Shown in pieces: positions 50,514 to 60,287 of a DNA stretch of 64,000 bases. The translations under genes and the position numbers were made by a program. This stretch comes from a bacterium. GTDB taxonomy: Bacteria > AUK180. Below the pieces are notes generated by a model. It saw only the letters and a list, made by a program, of their open reading frames with translations. It ran no database searches and was not told the DNA's origin. Numbering within the stretch: position 1 is the first letter of the stretch; the number at the start of each line of letters is the position of its first letter. The stretch covers positions 1-64,000 of the forward strand of contig JAGLGN010000031.1 of assembly GCA_023144005.1 (NCBI GenBank), written 5' to 3'.

Positions 50514-51057
50514 CTTGTGCTAATTTGAGCGATAACGAGAAGTTTATCCCGTCATCGGTCTTCTCGATGCTGCCGGGTTCAAGTTCTTTGAACTGCTTAT
50601 ATTCTTTCAATCCCGAAAGAAATGTTGTCAGATTTGGCATCTGCGTGCATAGGCCGTATATTACGAGGATATGCTCATCTCTTATCCGGGACACTTCCAG
50701 CGATTGAAAAAATATCTTTTTGTCCGTTATATTGATAACGGCTTCAATCGCCTTTAATACTTTTTTTGATTCTCCATCGATCATAGTTTCTTCCGATAGT
50801 TTCTGATTGAGATCCTTAATGGAATCCACCGATATTAAATAATTCTCATATCGAGGGGTTTTTGCGGCGATCTGCTTATTTGATTCTGACAATTTGATCT
50901 TTGCGGAAATACAAAATCCTGAGATCACAGCAAAGAGTATCAACTGAACAATGGCCAGGATGGAAAGCAATTTGCCGAATTTCTCTGAATATAACTCAAG
51001 TAAGGTACGACGCTGCGCCCCTTGGGGAACAAAGTTAATAGCAAATTTCATCATCAA
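50506..51057 (-). CDS. PilN/GspL-C-like protein
   Basis: This 183-aa protein begins MKFAINFVPQGAQRR, close to the PilN N-terminus INLLP (here INFVP) that binds PilM. A transmembrane helix (LLSILAIVQLILFAVISGFCI) and a coiled coil precede a ferredoxin-like domain. The first codon of the ORF is TTG; two ATGs follow at once and are likelier. It is the first gene of the operon. No pilM, motor ATPase or platform protein (PilC/GspF) is adjacent, so these must be elsewhere. Confidence 0.75.
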   Translation of the reverse strand: MMMKFAINFVPQGAQRRTLLELYSEKFGKLLSILAIVQLILFAVISGFCISAKIKLSESNKQIAAKTPRYENYLISVDSIKDLNQKLSEETMIDGESKKVLKAIEAVINITDKKIFFQSLEVSRIRDEHILVIYGLCTQMPNLTTFLSGLKEYKQFKELEPGSIEKTDDGINFSLSLKLAQDE

Positions 51058-51120
51058 ATACCATCAGTTTTGTCATATTGCATATTAAAATCATTTTCAA
51101 CTTAACGATTTAAATGAACT

Positions 51121-51684
51121 TCAAGCTTCCGGTGCCTCAAAACAATTGCGGCAACGGGCCTCATATAGCTCATTCGCCCCGACAAGTATCTGGGCATCGT
51201 TCTTTACTATTCTCTGTGTCTTTGTCGCGGGATTGCCGCATCTCATGCAGATGGCCTGTGTTTTCAACACATCGTCGGCGATCGCGGTCAGCTCCGGCAT
51301 AGGCCCGAACGGTTTCCCTTTATAATCCTGATCGAGGCCGGCGATAATTACACAAATACCTCTGCTTGCCAATTCTCCGACCACATCTACGATCCCCCTG
51401 TCAAAAAATTGCGCCTCGTCAATGCCTACCACTTCTGTGGTATCTTTAATATATCTTGCTATTTCATTAGAATTTCTTATATTTATGGCTTCGATCTTCT
51501 GGGCGGAATGCGAGACAACATACGCCTCGTCATAACGGTCATCTATCTCGGGTTTAAAGACGACAAGTTCCTTTTTTGCTATCACTACCCTGCGCAGTCT
51601 TCTTATGAGCTCTTCCGATTTGCCTGAGAACATGCAGCCGGTGATAACATCTATCCAGCCCATTCCTTTTGGAATATATTTCAT
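51121..51684 (-). CDS. tdk: Thymidine kinase (type II)
   Basis: This 187-aa enzyme phosphorylates deoxythymidine in nucleotide salvage. It shows P-loop GCMFSGKS (16-23), DEAQFF with the catalytic Glu, the lasso and substrate loop ([15 protein letters not shown]), and four zinc cysteines (CMRC and CRNC). Complete. The start overlaps the response regulator stop by four bases, so it is co-transcribed. Confidence 0.96.
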   Translation of the reverse strand: MKYIPKGMGWIDVITGCMFSGKSEELIRRLRRVVIAKKELVVFKPEIDDRYDEAYVVSHSAQKIEAINIRNSNEIARYIKDTTEVVGIDEAQFFDRGIVDVVGELASRGICVIIAGLDQDYKGKPFGPMPELTAIADDVLKTQAICMRCGNPATKTQRIVKNDAQILVGANELYEARCRNCFEAPEA

Positions 51685-53045
51685 AATTCCTCCTCATTTA
51701 TTTCGTATAATTTGATCTTCTTCAATAATGTCGGACGGGAAATCCCGAGAACTCTAGCTACTTTCGTATGATTCTTCTTGTATTCGATTAAATTGGCTAT
51801 GATCGCCATTTTCTCTATTTCCTTCAATTCTACCGAATGCGGCAGGGCGGAACGGGTAATATCCGGTGCGGCATTGCCGGTTTTAATATTCTCCGGGAGA
51901 TGCGAACATGTAATCGATTCGGAGGAGTTGAAGATAACGATATTCTCAATGATATTCTTTAATTCCCTCACATTTCCCAGCCAATTGTAATTTTCTAATT
52001 TTTCGATCGCTTCGGATGAGAAATTCATCAATGCCTTGCCGTATTTTCTGCAATACTCGATCATAAAATGATTTGCCAAGGGGAAAATATCCTCTCTTCT
52101 CTCTCTCAAAGGAGGAATGTGAAGGTTCACTACCTTGATACGGTAATAAAAATCTTCCCTGAACTTCTTATTTTCGATGGCCGCCTTCAGGTCGGTATTC
52201 GTCGCGAATACCAGCCGGGTATCGACCTTGCTCACATGTGTCCCGCCAATGGGCATGATCTCTTTTGTCTCGAGAAAACGCAGCAGTTTGACCTGGGTAA
52301 ACAATGACAGCTCACCGATCTCATCAAGAAATAATGTGCCGCCTTCAGCCATTTCAAATTTGCCCTTTTTATCGGCGGAGGCATCCGTAAACGCCCCTTT
52401 CTTGAATCCGAAGAGCTCACTCTCCAATAATGTATCGGGAAGCGCCGAACAGTTGATCGGCATGAGCGGGCCGTCCCTTCTCAATGAATTGTAATGGATT
52501 GCGCGGGCGATCAGTTCTTTTCCGACTCCCGATTCACCCGTAATAAGAACACTTGCGTCGGTAGGAGCGATCTGCTTTATCTTCTGGAAAATACTTTCCA
52601 TAACGGATGAGACCGCAATGATATTATTAAAATTGTACTTGTCGATCAATTTTTCGCGAAGTGAGCTTACTTCCTTCTCCAGGCCAAGTTTTTCATAGGC
52701 CTTTTCGATGAAGAGCTCCAATTCCTCAAGCTTAAACGGCTTCATCAGGTATTGGAACGCCCCTGCGCGCACGGCTTCGATCGCGATATCAATGGATGAC
52801 ATACCGGTGACAACGATTATCTCGATATTCTTTTTGCTTGATTTCACGATCTTTATAAGTTCGATCCCCGAGCTCTCCTCCAGTTTCAGATCGGTAATAA
52901 CTATGTCGAAACGATCCTTTTTCAAGAGGTCCAATGCGCCTTTGACACTGGTGGAGCCCTTAACGAAATCCCCTTTCATCTTGAAGTAATCCATTACCGT
53001 TTCCCTCAGGGAGGAATTATCTTCGACGATTAAGAGTCGCCTCAC
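51681..53045 (-). CDS. NtrC-family sigma-54 response regulator
   Basis: 454 aa. The receiver domain has acidic pocket E8/D9, phospho-acceptor D52 (ITDLKLEE) and LMKPF. The AAA+ domain has Walker A GESGVGKE, Walker [11 protein letters not shown], and GAFTDA where GAFTGA normally contacts sigma-54. The C-terminal Fis-type helix-turn-helix is [20 protein letters not shown]. It is the partner of the upstream histidine kinase (overlap four bases). By location it may control the pilus-like or envelope genes; its targets are not visible. Confidence 0.93.
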   Translation of the reverse strand: MRRLLIVEDNSSLRETVMDYFKMKGDFVKGSTSVKGALDLLKKDRFDIVITDLKLEESSGIELIKIVKSSKKNIEIIVVTGMSSIDIAIEAVRAGAFQYLMKPFKLEELELFIEKAYEKLGLEKEVSSLREKLIDKYNFNNIIAVSSVMESIFQKIKQIAPTDASVLITGESGVGKELIARAIHYNSLRRDGPLMPINCSALPDTLLESELFGFKKGAFTDASADKKGKFEMAEGGTLFLDEIGELSLFTQVKLLRFLETKEIMPIGGTHVSKVDTRLVFATNTDLKAAIENKKFREDFYYRIKVVNLHIPPLRERREDIFPLANHFMIEYCRKYGKALMNFSSEAIEKLENYNWLGNVRELKNIIENIVIFNSSESITCSHLPENIKTGNAAPDITRSALPHSVELKEIEKMAIIANLIEYKKNHTKVARVLGISRPTLLKKIKLYEINEEEL

Positions 53046-53701
53046 TTCAAGCTCCCCGGAAATGTCAGAATGAAATATGTCCTTGTATCACTTGAATTCA
53101 CCTTGACACTGCCTTGAATATTTTTCGCGAAACGATTGACGATGGCAAGACCCAGGCCGGTTCCTGTTTTTTTCGTGGTGAACATCGGCTCAAATATCTT
53201 TTTTATTAATTCCTCGGGGATGATCGGCCCGTTGTTCTCAACGATGACCGATACCGCTCCGCCCGCGACCGAAGTGGACAATTTGATCGTACCTGATCTC
53301 TTTGATGCCTCGATGGAGTTTTTGAGCAGGTTTACAATAATGGTCCTGACCTTGAATTCATCCTGAATGACATTTCGTATCGTAAGGTCGTATTCCGTCT
53401 GTATATTGGTGTTTCCGGAAGTCAGAAACGGTTTATATTCGTCAATGATATCATTGATCAAGGCATGCAGGTCAAAGGTCAGAGGGAAATTTTCTTCTCT
53501 GAAGTAAAGCCCCGCATCTCTCACTTGATCGTATAGCGCCTCTGCCTGATCGCCGAGCCGGGATACCAATTTAAGTACCGACTCTTTGGGGAATTCATCC
53601 CTAGTCATCATTTTTTTCATTATACCGGCGCTGAGGACGATCGACTGCGAGGAATTCTTTATTTCGTGGATAAGATAGTCAAATATCTCTTTTTCTTTCA
53701 T
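53042..53701 (-). CDS. Sensor-less cytoplasmic histidine kinase
   Basis: Only 219 aa. There is no transmembrane or sensor domain; the H-box is at the very N-terminus (DYLIHEIKNSSQ, His12). The ATPase domain is complete: N-box LLKNSIEAS, G1 NNGPII, F-box FEPMFTTK, G2 GTGLGLAIV. It must receive its signal from another protein or directly in the cytoplasm. Paired with the downstream NtrC-type regulator. Confidence 0.92.
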   Translation of the reverse strand: MKEKEIFDYLIHEIKNSSQSIVLSAGIMKKMMTRDEFPKESVLKLVSRLGDQAEALYDQVRDAGLYFREENFPLTFDLHALINDIIDEYKPFLTSGNTNIQTEYDLTIRNVIQDEFKVRTIIVNLLKNSIEASKRSGTIKLSTSVAGGAVSVIVENNGPIIPEELIKKIFEPMFTTKKTGTGLGLAIVNRFAKNIQGSVKVNSSDTRTYFILTFPGSLK

Positions 53702-53721
53702 ATGAAAAGTATTATACCGTT

Positions 53722-54864
53722 TTAAGCTTCTTTTTCAACCGCATCAGCTCCATATCCCGCAGACAGTCCCAGCATCACTCCCAGAAACATAGATACCTCC
53801 GCATCAAAAATATTATACTCAAATATGCCGATAAGCAGGGCGGCAACGCAAAAGCAAAGCAATCCCGCGGACAGGTCGTCACCATTGCGCAAATATCCCT
53901 TTATCGGGAAATACAGCATGAACAGCAGATAAATGAGAAAGAAAATGCCCCCCAGAACTCCCATTGTCGTGAGTAGATGAACTGGAACACTGTGCAGGTG
54001 GACCATATCCCTTCTTGCCTGCGTTGACAGTCCGGCAGGCTGAGAATTTCTCAAGGTCTTCACCATATTCGGCCCGATGCCGGTTATCGGATTTTCCTTG
54101 AAATGCTTCATCCCCCATTTCCACATTTCCACCCTTCGGCTCCCTGTTTTACCGCCGCCTGAGAATATGGACAATCCCCTGTCGCGTATCCCGGAAGGCA
54201 GAAGCAGAAATACGATGATACCGATAACCGCGAGGGGGAGCAGAAGCTTCCGGGAGCGCAATAAAAGAAAGAGAAATATGCCGGCTCCGGCACCGATCCA
54301 GCCGCTTCGTGTAAATGAAAGCGCAAGGGCGAGCAAGCATATAAGCAAGGGTATAATGAACCACCGCTGTTTCAGGCAAAGCCCCAGACTGAGAATTACG
54401 CCGGCGGCGCCGAGTGTTCCGAATGTCATATACCCGCCGGGAACGGTCAATCTATGCTTCAGGTCAAATTGGAATCCGCTCTTGATCAAATGCATCACGA
54501 GGGTATAGGAGATGATTATCAGTAAACCATAGACGAAATACTCTGCCAGCTTCTTTGTGTATCCTCTTGCGGACAAGGTAAATGCGGGTATAAAGGTCAT
54601 GAATATGAACATCTCTTCAGATTTTCTGAAAGAAAGGCCGGGATCAAGTGATGCTATCGTTGTGATCCCTCTTATAATGATCCCGGAGATCATGAATATC
54701 CAGAATACCCCTGGAAGGTGAAGAATTTCTTTTTTATAATAATAAAGCGCCAGCACTACCGCGGCAAAGGCATATATCTGAGCGGAGAGAACAACCGATG
54801 CCGACAGTAGATACAGGGAAAGCAGTATATATATCTGCTTATCGCGTTTAATCTTCCTGAGCAT
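53722..54864 (-). CDS. O-antigen ligase/polymerase family membrane protein
   Basis: 380 aa with about ten to twelve transmembrane helices and a periplasmic loop carrying GIGPNMVKTLRNSQ and VHLHSVPVHLLTTMG, which match the WaaL/Wzy (PF04932) pattern GxGxxxF...HNxxL in divergent form. It probably joins or polymerises surface glycans. Its start overlaps the FecR/TPR gene by 17 bases. No glycosyltransferases are adjacent. Confidence 0.82.
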   Translation of the reverse strand: MLRKIKRDKQIYILLSLYLLSASVVLSAQIYAFAAVVLALYYYKKEILHLPGVFWIFMISGIIIRGITTIASLDPGLSFRKSEEMFIFMTFIPAFTLSARGYTKKLAEYFVYGLLIIISYTLVMHLIKSGFQFDLKHRLTVPGGYMTFGTLGAAGVILSLGLCLKQRWFIIPLLICLLALALSFTRSGWIGAGAGIFLFLLLRSRKLLLPLAVIGIIVFLLLPSGIRDRGLSIFSGGGKTGSRRVEMWKWGMKHFKENPITGIGPNMVKTLRNSQPAGLSTQARRDMVHLHSVPVHLLTTMGVLGGIFFLIYLLFMLYFPIKGYLRNGDDLSAGLLCFCVAALLIGIFEYNIFDAEVSMFLGVMLGLSAGYGADAVEKEA

Positions 54865-55846
54865 CTTCCAATAGCGTCCTCAGGTACTCCAGATCAGGGT
54901 CGGTAGCCATCGATTCAAAATATTTATCCGTGAAGACCTTCTCCGCGGCTCTATACCACAATAAGAGATCGGCCTCTTCCTCATTTACCGAATATATGCA
55001 CATAATATTATAATGCGCCGAAGGATCTGTCGGGTCATATTTAAGGACTTTCTTATACGCCGCCAGAGCCTTATCATATTCCCCTAATTGATGATGCATG
55101 ACGCCGATATTATTCAAGAAGCTCGTTTCCTGAGGTGATTTCTTCAGGCCGTCAAGAAGTATCTTGATCGCCTCTTTGAATTCCTTTGCCTGTGCTTTTG
55201 CGAGGGCTTTCTGATTGATCTTGTTCTTTTCTTCAGTTGTCAGAAGATCTTTCTTCTTTTCTTTCTTGATCTCTGTTGGAACCGGAAGCTCTTCCACGAC
55301 AAGCTCCATCTCTTCGACCGGCTGCGCGACACCACCTTCAGGTGTTCCTGGAACGGCGATCGAACCCGAAGTTTCATCAAGGTCAACGGTGGCACCCTTC
55401 TTATGGTCCTTTCCGTGTAATTTGACCTCTCCATCGGTTATTTCAAGGAGCTTGTGCCCGTTATTCGCAAAAAATATGAATCCGCATATGGAGGAAAGGT
55501 CATGAAATTCTTCTCCCGCTTCAAAACCGAGATTAAAATTCACGAGATATATTCTTCCCTTTTTTAAAAGGATGCCTTCATTCTTTATACATAACTCGGA
55601 AGTTGAAAAGACCTCGAAGTATGCTTCTTCCGTACCGATTATGGCGCTTCCGCTGTCGCCGGTATCTATTATGTCACCGGGATATACGAAAAGTCCGTAG
55701 GATTGCTCTCCGAGGACGATAGCAGACTGAGTATCTTCAGATGTCCTCAGGAAGATCTCTTCTCCGATCTCCATGATACGCAGAGAATTTGAAGATGCCG
55801 CAGTTAAAACCAGAAACAGTGTAACGATCAAGATCCCTCTTTTCAT
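54848..55846 (-). CDS. FecR-like and TPR domain protein
   Basis: The 332-aa secreted protein has a signal peptide and then a FecR-like beta domain (about 35-165, with DIIDTGDSGSAIIGTEEA and GHKLLEITDGEVKLHG). A Glu/Lys-rich linker (about 175-215) precedes two to three tetratricopeptide repeats (EFKEAIKILLDGLKKSPQET, GEYDKALAAYKKVLKYDPTD). It is not a sigma-factor regulator of the classical FecR type: no sigma factor is near. It lies between the TonB-like gene and the O-antigen ligase gene in one run. Confidence 0.8.
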   Translation of the reverse strand: MKRGILIVTLFLVLTAASSNSLRIMEIGEEIFLRTSEDTQSAIVLGEQSYGLFVYPGDIIDTGDSGSAIIGTEEAYFEVFSTSELCIKNEGILLKKGRIYLVNFNLGFEAGEEFHDLSSICGFIFFANNGHKLLEITDGEVKLHGKDHKKGATVDLDETSGSIAVPGTPEGGVAQPVEEMELVVEELPVPTEIKKEKKKDLLTTEEKNKINQKALAKAQAKEFKEAIKILLDGLKKSPQETSFLNNIGVMHHQLGEYDKALAAYKKVLKYDPTDPSAHYNIMCIYSVNEEEADLLLWYRAAEKVFTDKYFESMATDPDLEYLRTLLEDAQED

Positions 55847-55850
55847 TTCT

Positions 55851-56576
55851 TTACCTCACTTTGAAATAGAATATTATCTTAGCTTCAATATTTGTGCCAT
55901 CGGGTGCTTCTTCCCATTGGAATTCCCCGAGCATATTAATGGCGATGTCCAGATTCGCGCCTGATATTATTGTTTCAGGAACGATATTTTCCACATTACC
56001 ATTGGGTTTGACAATAAATTTCAATATGATCTTTTCATTCTTTGAGAAGACCAGCCCCGATGGAGCGGTACCGGTTCTGATGAGCTTCCGTCCCTTCAGG
56101 TCTTCCGATATGATCTGATAATCCCGATCTGCCTGTACCTTTTTTTCTTCTTTGTACTCTTTCTCTATCCTTGAGAACTCCTCCTCGACAGAAGGGGGAA
56201 TGATATCCATGCCCTGAGGAAGCAGAATACTCACCTTCTTCTTATGGTATTGCTCTTTGTAACTTGATATAGGTACGGAGAATTCTTCTAAAGGTGTCAA
56301 CGGGTTGTCATCGGATGTAAATCCGGTCCCGATAATGTCTGAATCGAATATCGGATCATCGTACTGCATCAGATTCTCCCTGTTCAGAAAACTATTGTCA
56401 GGCGAGCCCTTTGTTGAAGTATCAGGGAACGCGATATCACTCATGGTAAGGAGTTCAATTTCAACAGGTACGGGTTTGTCGAAATGTGAATTTTTCAGCG
56501 CGCCGTAAAGGCAGAGAAATAGGATGATATGAAAAATAGTCGAAATGATAAGGAATCTGCCGAATCTATCTTGCAT
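55851..56576 (-). CDS. TonB-like energy transducer
   Basis: 241 aa. One N-terminal helix (FLIISTIFHIILFLCLYGAL), a periplasmic linker, and a C-terminal TonB-like domain (KIILKFIVKPNGNVENIVPETI, ANLDIAINMLGEFQWEE). The linker lacks the long Pro-Glu/Pro-Lys stretch of classical TonB. Encoded directly after ExbB- and ExbD-like genes (overlap 11 bases), so it should complete that proton-driven complex. It could alternatively be a TolA-like protein. Confidence 0.8.
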   Translation of the reverse strand: MQDRFGRFLIISTIFHIILFLCLYGALKNSHFDKPVPVEIELLTMSDIAFPDTSTKGSPDNSFLNRENLMQYDDPIFDSDIIGTGFTSDDNPLTPLEEFSVPISSYKEQYHKKKVSILLPQGMDIIPPSVEEEFSRIEKEYKEEKKVQADRDYQIISEDLKGRKLIRTGTAPSGLVFSKNEKIILKFIVKPNGNVENIVPETIISGANLDIAINMLGEFQWEEAPDGTNIEAKIIFYFKVR

Positions 56577-56982
56577 ATTCTGTTTTTGTCGCTATCAGCA
56601 CCCTCTTTAGGCCGGTTCTTTTTACGGTATCAATTACTTTGACGATATTCTCATACTTCGAATCCTTGTCTCCCCGGATTAGTACTACCCTTTCCGGGTC
56701 CCTTTCAAATTCTCTCCGCAATGAGGAGAAAAGCTCATCGGTTGATTCAACTCTCTTTTCAAAGAGAAATATGTCGCCGCTGCGGTCAATGGAGATGGAG
56801 ATGTAATTCCTGTTTACATTCACCGGCTGTGAAGAACCCGGAAGGTTGATGGTGATAGAGGGCTGATAAACGAATGTAGTGGTAACCATGAAAAATATTA
56901 TCAGAAGGAATACAACATCTACAAGAGGCGTCAGGTCAAATCTGACAAAATCATCCTCTTGATCGGCAGGTGTAAATCTCAT
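56566..56982 (-). CDS. exbD: ExbD/TolR-family protein
   Basis: This 138-aa protein has a single transmembrane helix containing the conserved Asp that carries protons (FDLTPLVDVVFLLIIFFMVT), followed by the periplasmic domain (VNRNYISISIDRSGDIFL, DPERVVLIRGDKDSKY). It forms the stator with the preceding ExbB-like protein; start and stop share one base. Confidence 0.93.
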   Translation of the reverse strand: MRFTPADQEDDFVRFDLTPLVDVVFLLIIFFMVTTTFVYQPSITINLPGSSQPVNVNRNYISISIDRSGDIFLFEKRVESTDELFSSLRREFERDPERVVLIRGDKDSKYENIVKVIDTVKRTGLKRVLIATKTEYAR

Positions 56983-57620
56983 TAAATATCCTCCGCTCTC
57001 ATTCCTTTCAGGTATTTCATTATCTGGCCCATCTTCTCTTCCATATCTATCGTCAGCAGCCGGTTCTTGCCTGCAAGGATACTGTAGAAGATAATAACGG
57101 GAATGGCGACCGTAAGTCCGGCGGCTGTCGTGAAGAGAGCTTCGGATATTCCGCCCGCTAAGGCCTCAGGATTGCCCATGGTGTTCGCAATTACCATAAA
57201 GGCGCGTATCATACCGGTTACCGTGCCCAAGAGCCCCAGAAGCGGTGCGACCGTTCCGATCGTGGAAAGCGCTGTCAGCCGTCTTTTCATATAATACGAT
57301 TGCCTGAATCCTTCGTCTTTGATGATCTCTTTCAGCTCATCCATATCCACATACGGCGCCTGCTCGATACCCGCCTTGAGGATAGTGGCCAAAGGCAATT
57401 TCCCATATGACTTGATCAATGCAAGAACCTTATCGTAATCCTTTGCCGCGAGTGCCAGCTTGATCTCTTTAAATGCCTTGTCCATAAGGATCTTGACCCT
57501 TCGGTAATAGAAGAACCGCTCGAGGATCACCGCAATTGCGATGATCGATAGAATTCCGATAAATATTACTATTATACCGCCAAGTGAAAATAGTTCAAAT
57601 GAGCCCGAGATATTGTTCAT
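56982..57620 (-). CDS. exbB: MotA/TolQ/ExbB-family proton channel
   Basis: 212 aa with three transmembrane helices. The signature KRRLTALSTIGTVAPLLGLLGTVTGMIRAF and the last helix EALFTTAAGLTVAIPVII are standard for ExbB/TolQ. The start overlaps the dxs stop as ATGA, linking envelope energisation to the isoprenoid operon. Confidence 0.95.
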   Translation of the reverse strand: MNNISGSFELFSLGGIIVIFIGILSIIAIAVILERFFYYRRVKILMDKAFKEIKLALAAKDYDKVLALIKSYGKLPLATILKAGIEQAPYVDMDELKEIIKDEGFRQSYYMKRRLTALSTIGTVAPLLGLLGTVTGMIRAFMVIANTMGNPEALAGGISEALFTTAAGLTVAIPVIIFYSILAGKNRLLTIDMEEKMGQIMKYLKGMRAEDI

Positions 57621-59488
57621 AGAACCTCCCTAATATATTTTTCCAGTGTTTCATAATTTATCTGATAATTGTCAAAAAGTTCGTCTATTGTCCCCGCGGT
57701 GGGAAAGATATCCTGCCAGCCGAACATTCTGACGGGAACGCCGAGATCATTTCTTGAAAATAAGGACGCTACCGCTTCGCCGAATCCACCGGGTATGGCG
57801 TTATCCTCCGCAGTTATCACCATCTTAGCGTTTTTTGCTAGCTCCAGCAGAGCAGATTCATCAAAGGGCTTGACCCATAAAATATCAAATAGCGAAATAT
57901 CGCTCCCTTTATTGCGCATCTTCTCCACCCAGGGCATGAAAAGCGATGTCATCCTGCCGACGGATATCACAGCGGCCTTGGCGTTTTCATCACCCAGGAT
58001 AAATCTGCCCTTTCCCTCTTCCAAGGAAGTAAGGCCCTCGAACTTCATTAATTCACCTGCAAGAGAACCCCTGGGATAACGCACGGCGATCGGCCCTGAA
58101 TTTTCCTCATAGGCTGAGATAACTGCACGCTGCATCGTAGTATTATCCGAAGGGGCGATTATCTTCATGCGGGGGATCGAGCGCAGATAGGAAAGATCGA
58201 AAACGCCGTGATGTGTTTCCCCGTCATCACCTACTATTCCTCCGCGGTCCAGAAAGAACCTCACCGGGAGGCTCTGAATCGCCACATCATGCGAGATCAT
58301 ATCATAGGCCCTTTGGAGAAATGTCGAATATATAGCTACAAAGGGCTTTATCCCCTTTACTGATGCGCCTGCGGCGAAGGTGACGGCATGTTCTTCCTCT
58401 ATACCGACATCGTAGAAATTTTTCGGAAATCTTTTACAATAATCCGCCAGTCCCGTACCATAGCCCATGGCGGCGGTGATCGCGATTATGCTCTTATCCT
58501 TTTCTGTGAGCGAGGAGATCGTATCTCCAAAAACAGAAGAACAGCTCTTGCTTTTTTTCACGGATAGAGATTTTCCGCTTTCAATATTAAAAGGCGATAC
58601 GCCGTGATATGCTACGGGATTATCGAATGCAGGAAAGTACCCCAGGCCCTTTTTTGTGACCACATTCAGTATCTTCGCGCCCTTCAATCCTTTTATTCTC
58701 CGAATCATATTCTCCGTAGTACAAATATCATGCCCGTCAACCGGGCCGAAATATCTGATACCGAGACTCTCGAATAATTTACCCGGCACCATCATCAGTT
58801 TCAGTATAGCTGCCGAACGCAAAAGGAATTTCACAACGGTACCGCCCTTTGATCTATATTCCAAAAGCTTGTCGATCAATGAATGGACCGTCTTATTATA
58901 GGTCGGATTGGTGATCAATTTAGAAAGATGTGTCGAGATCGCTCCTGTATTCTTTGATATGGACATCTCATTGGTGTTCAGGATGATCAATATGTCCTCA
59001 TTGTCATGCCCGATATTGTTCAAGGCCTCCAGCGCGATACCCGAGGGCAATGCCCCGTCGCCTATTATGGCGACCACAGCGCCCTTTTCCCCTTTCATAC
59101 GCTTGGCGATCCTTACCCCATGCGCGGCCGAGAGCGAAGTTGAGGAATGCCCGGCTCCGAAAATATCATATGGGGATTCTTCCCTCTTCAGATAGCCGGA
59201 GATACCGCCGAATGTTCTTAATGTATGAAAATCCTTGTACCTGCCCGTTAAAAGCTTAAATGAATATGCCTGATGCCCGACATCCCATATCACCTCATCC
59301 TCCGGCATGTCCAATCCTCTCATCAGGGCAACCGTCAATTCAACGGTTCCAAGATTTGAAGCGAGATGGCCGCCGTTCTCTGAAGTGGTCTTTATTATCT
59401 TCCAGCGCAATTCCCCGCAGAGCCTTTTCAATTGGCCCGGATCCAATGCCTTCACATCTTCAGGGCCTTTAATATTATCAAGTAACAT
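57617..59488 (-). CDS. dxs: 1-deoxy-D-xylulose-5-phosphate synthase
   Basis: About 623 aa from the chosen start. A thiamine-diphosphate enzyme catalysing the first step of the MEP isoprenoid pathway (pyruvate plus glyceraldehyde-3-phosphate). It shows DVGHQAYSFKLLTGR, the TPP motif GDGALPSGIALEALNN, and the DRGGIVGDDGETHHGVFD segment. Start 59488 is preferred because GGAGG lies a few bases before ATG; the track ORF adds 24 unlikely residues. It overlaps the polyprenyl synthetase gene by 11 bases, the conserved xseB-ispA-dxs order. Confidence 0.97.
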   Translation of the reverse strand: MLLDNIKGPEDVKALDPGQLKRLCGELRWKIIKTTSENGGHLASNLGTVELTVALMRGLDMPEDEVIWDVGHQAYSFKLLTGRYKDFHTLRTFGGISGYLKREESPYDIFGAGHSSTSLSAAHGVRIAKRMKGEKGAVVAIIGDGALPSGIALEALNNIGHDNEDILIILNTNEMSISKNTGAISTHLSKLITNPTYNKTVHSLIDKLLEYRSKGGTVVKFLLRSAAILKLMMVPGKLFESLGIRYFGPVDGHDICTTENMIRRIKGLKGAKILNVVTKKGLGYFPAFDNPVAYHGVSPFNIESGKSLSVKKSKSCSSVFGDTISSLTEKDKSIIAITAAMGYGTGLADYCKRFPKNFYDVGIEEEHAVTFAAGASVKGIKPFVAIYSTFLQRAYDMISHDVAIQSLPVRFFLDRGGIVGDDGETHHGVFDLSYLRSIPRMKIIAPSDNTTMQRAVISAYEENSGPIAVRYPRGSLAGELMKFEGLTSLEEGKGRFILGDENAKAAVISVGRMTSLFMPWVEKMRNKGSDISLFDILWVKPFDESALLELAKNAKMVITAEDNAIPGGFGEAVASLFSRNDLGVPVRMFGWQDIFPTAGTIDELFDNYQINYETLEKYIREVL

Positions 59489-60287
59489 TCTTTGTTTCCT
59501 CCAAAGCCGACCAGATCTCCTTGAAACATCCCCGGGCGTTTTGATTATGAATAAGCTCAAATATCCCTTGAGCTTTCTTTATGTATTTCTCGTATTCCCC
59601 GGATGCTTCTTCTCGATTCAATATCTTCAGTATTCCCTTGTCCCCGTCCTTGGACTTCAGGTCATTGTGTATTTGAAATGCTATGCCGAAGGCCTTGGCG
59701 GATTGCGTGGCCAGCTCGACCTCACTCTCCAATTCGGCAATTATATAGGGTATTGAAAAGGCGATCTCAAAGAGCTTACCGGTCTTGAGGCCGTACATCT
59801 CATAAAGGTCTTTCAGCTCGGTGAAGCTTCTTTCCATATCGAGATATTGGCCCATCAATAATCCCTTGAATCCCGCGGCATTATTTACAAGCCCCATTAT
59901 CCGCCCCGAATACGGAAGGAGCGCAAAAAGGGACATGGCCTCCGTTATCAGCACATCCGAAGCCAGTATCGCCTTGTACTCACCGAATTGCTTGTGTACG
60001 GAGGGTCTTCCGCGTCTATATTGATCATCATCAAAAGCAGGCAGGTCATCCTGTATCAATGAATAATTATGTATGAATTCAATCGCGAGAGCACCGGGAA
60101 AAAGAAGCTGCTCATCAATACCCAGGTCCTCTCCCAGAACGGCCATCATCACGGGGCGCAATCGTTTTCCTCCGGACATCAAGGCATATTCAATGATCTC
60201 GCCCATTTCTCCGCTATAACGGGAATGAATGAAATCAATCATCTTCTTTTCGAAGGATTTTCCGTACTTATCAAGATATAGCGTCAT
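59478..60287 (-). CDS. ispA: Polyprenyl synthetase (IspA-like), altered second Asp motif
   Basis: 269 aa, slightly short for the family (about 290-300). The first aspartate-rich motif is complete (QDDLPAFDDDQYRRGRPSVH), and GKRLRP and LKTGKLF are present. The second motif, normally DDILD, reads NDLKS (FQIHNDLKSKDGDKG), losing two of three metal-binding aspartates. Position between xseB and dxs says farnesyl/geranyl diphosphate synthase, but activity may be altered or the protein regulatory. Confidence 0.82.
   Translation of the reverse strand: MTLYLDKYGKSFEKKMIDFIHSRYSGEMGEIIEYALMSGGKRLRPVMMAVLGEDLGIDEQLLFPGALAIEFIHNYSLIQDDLPAFDDDQYRRGRPSVHKQFGEYKAILASDVLITEAMSLFALLPYSGRIMGLVNNAAGFKGLLMGQYLDMERSFTELKDLYEMYGLKTGKLFEIAFSIPYIIAELESEVELATQSAKAFGIAFQIHNDLKSKDGDKGILKILNREEASGEYEKYIKKAQGIFELIHNQNARGCFKEIWSALEETKNVT

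Noticed and set aside
54848-55846. FecR-like protein as an anti-sigma regulator of iron uptake
   Set aside because: No sigma factor or TonB receptor is nearby, and the domain is secreted and fused to TPRs, unlike classical FecR.
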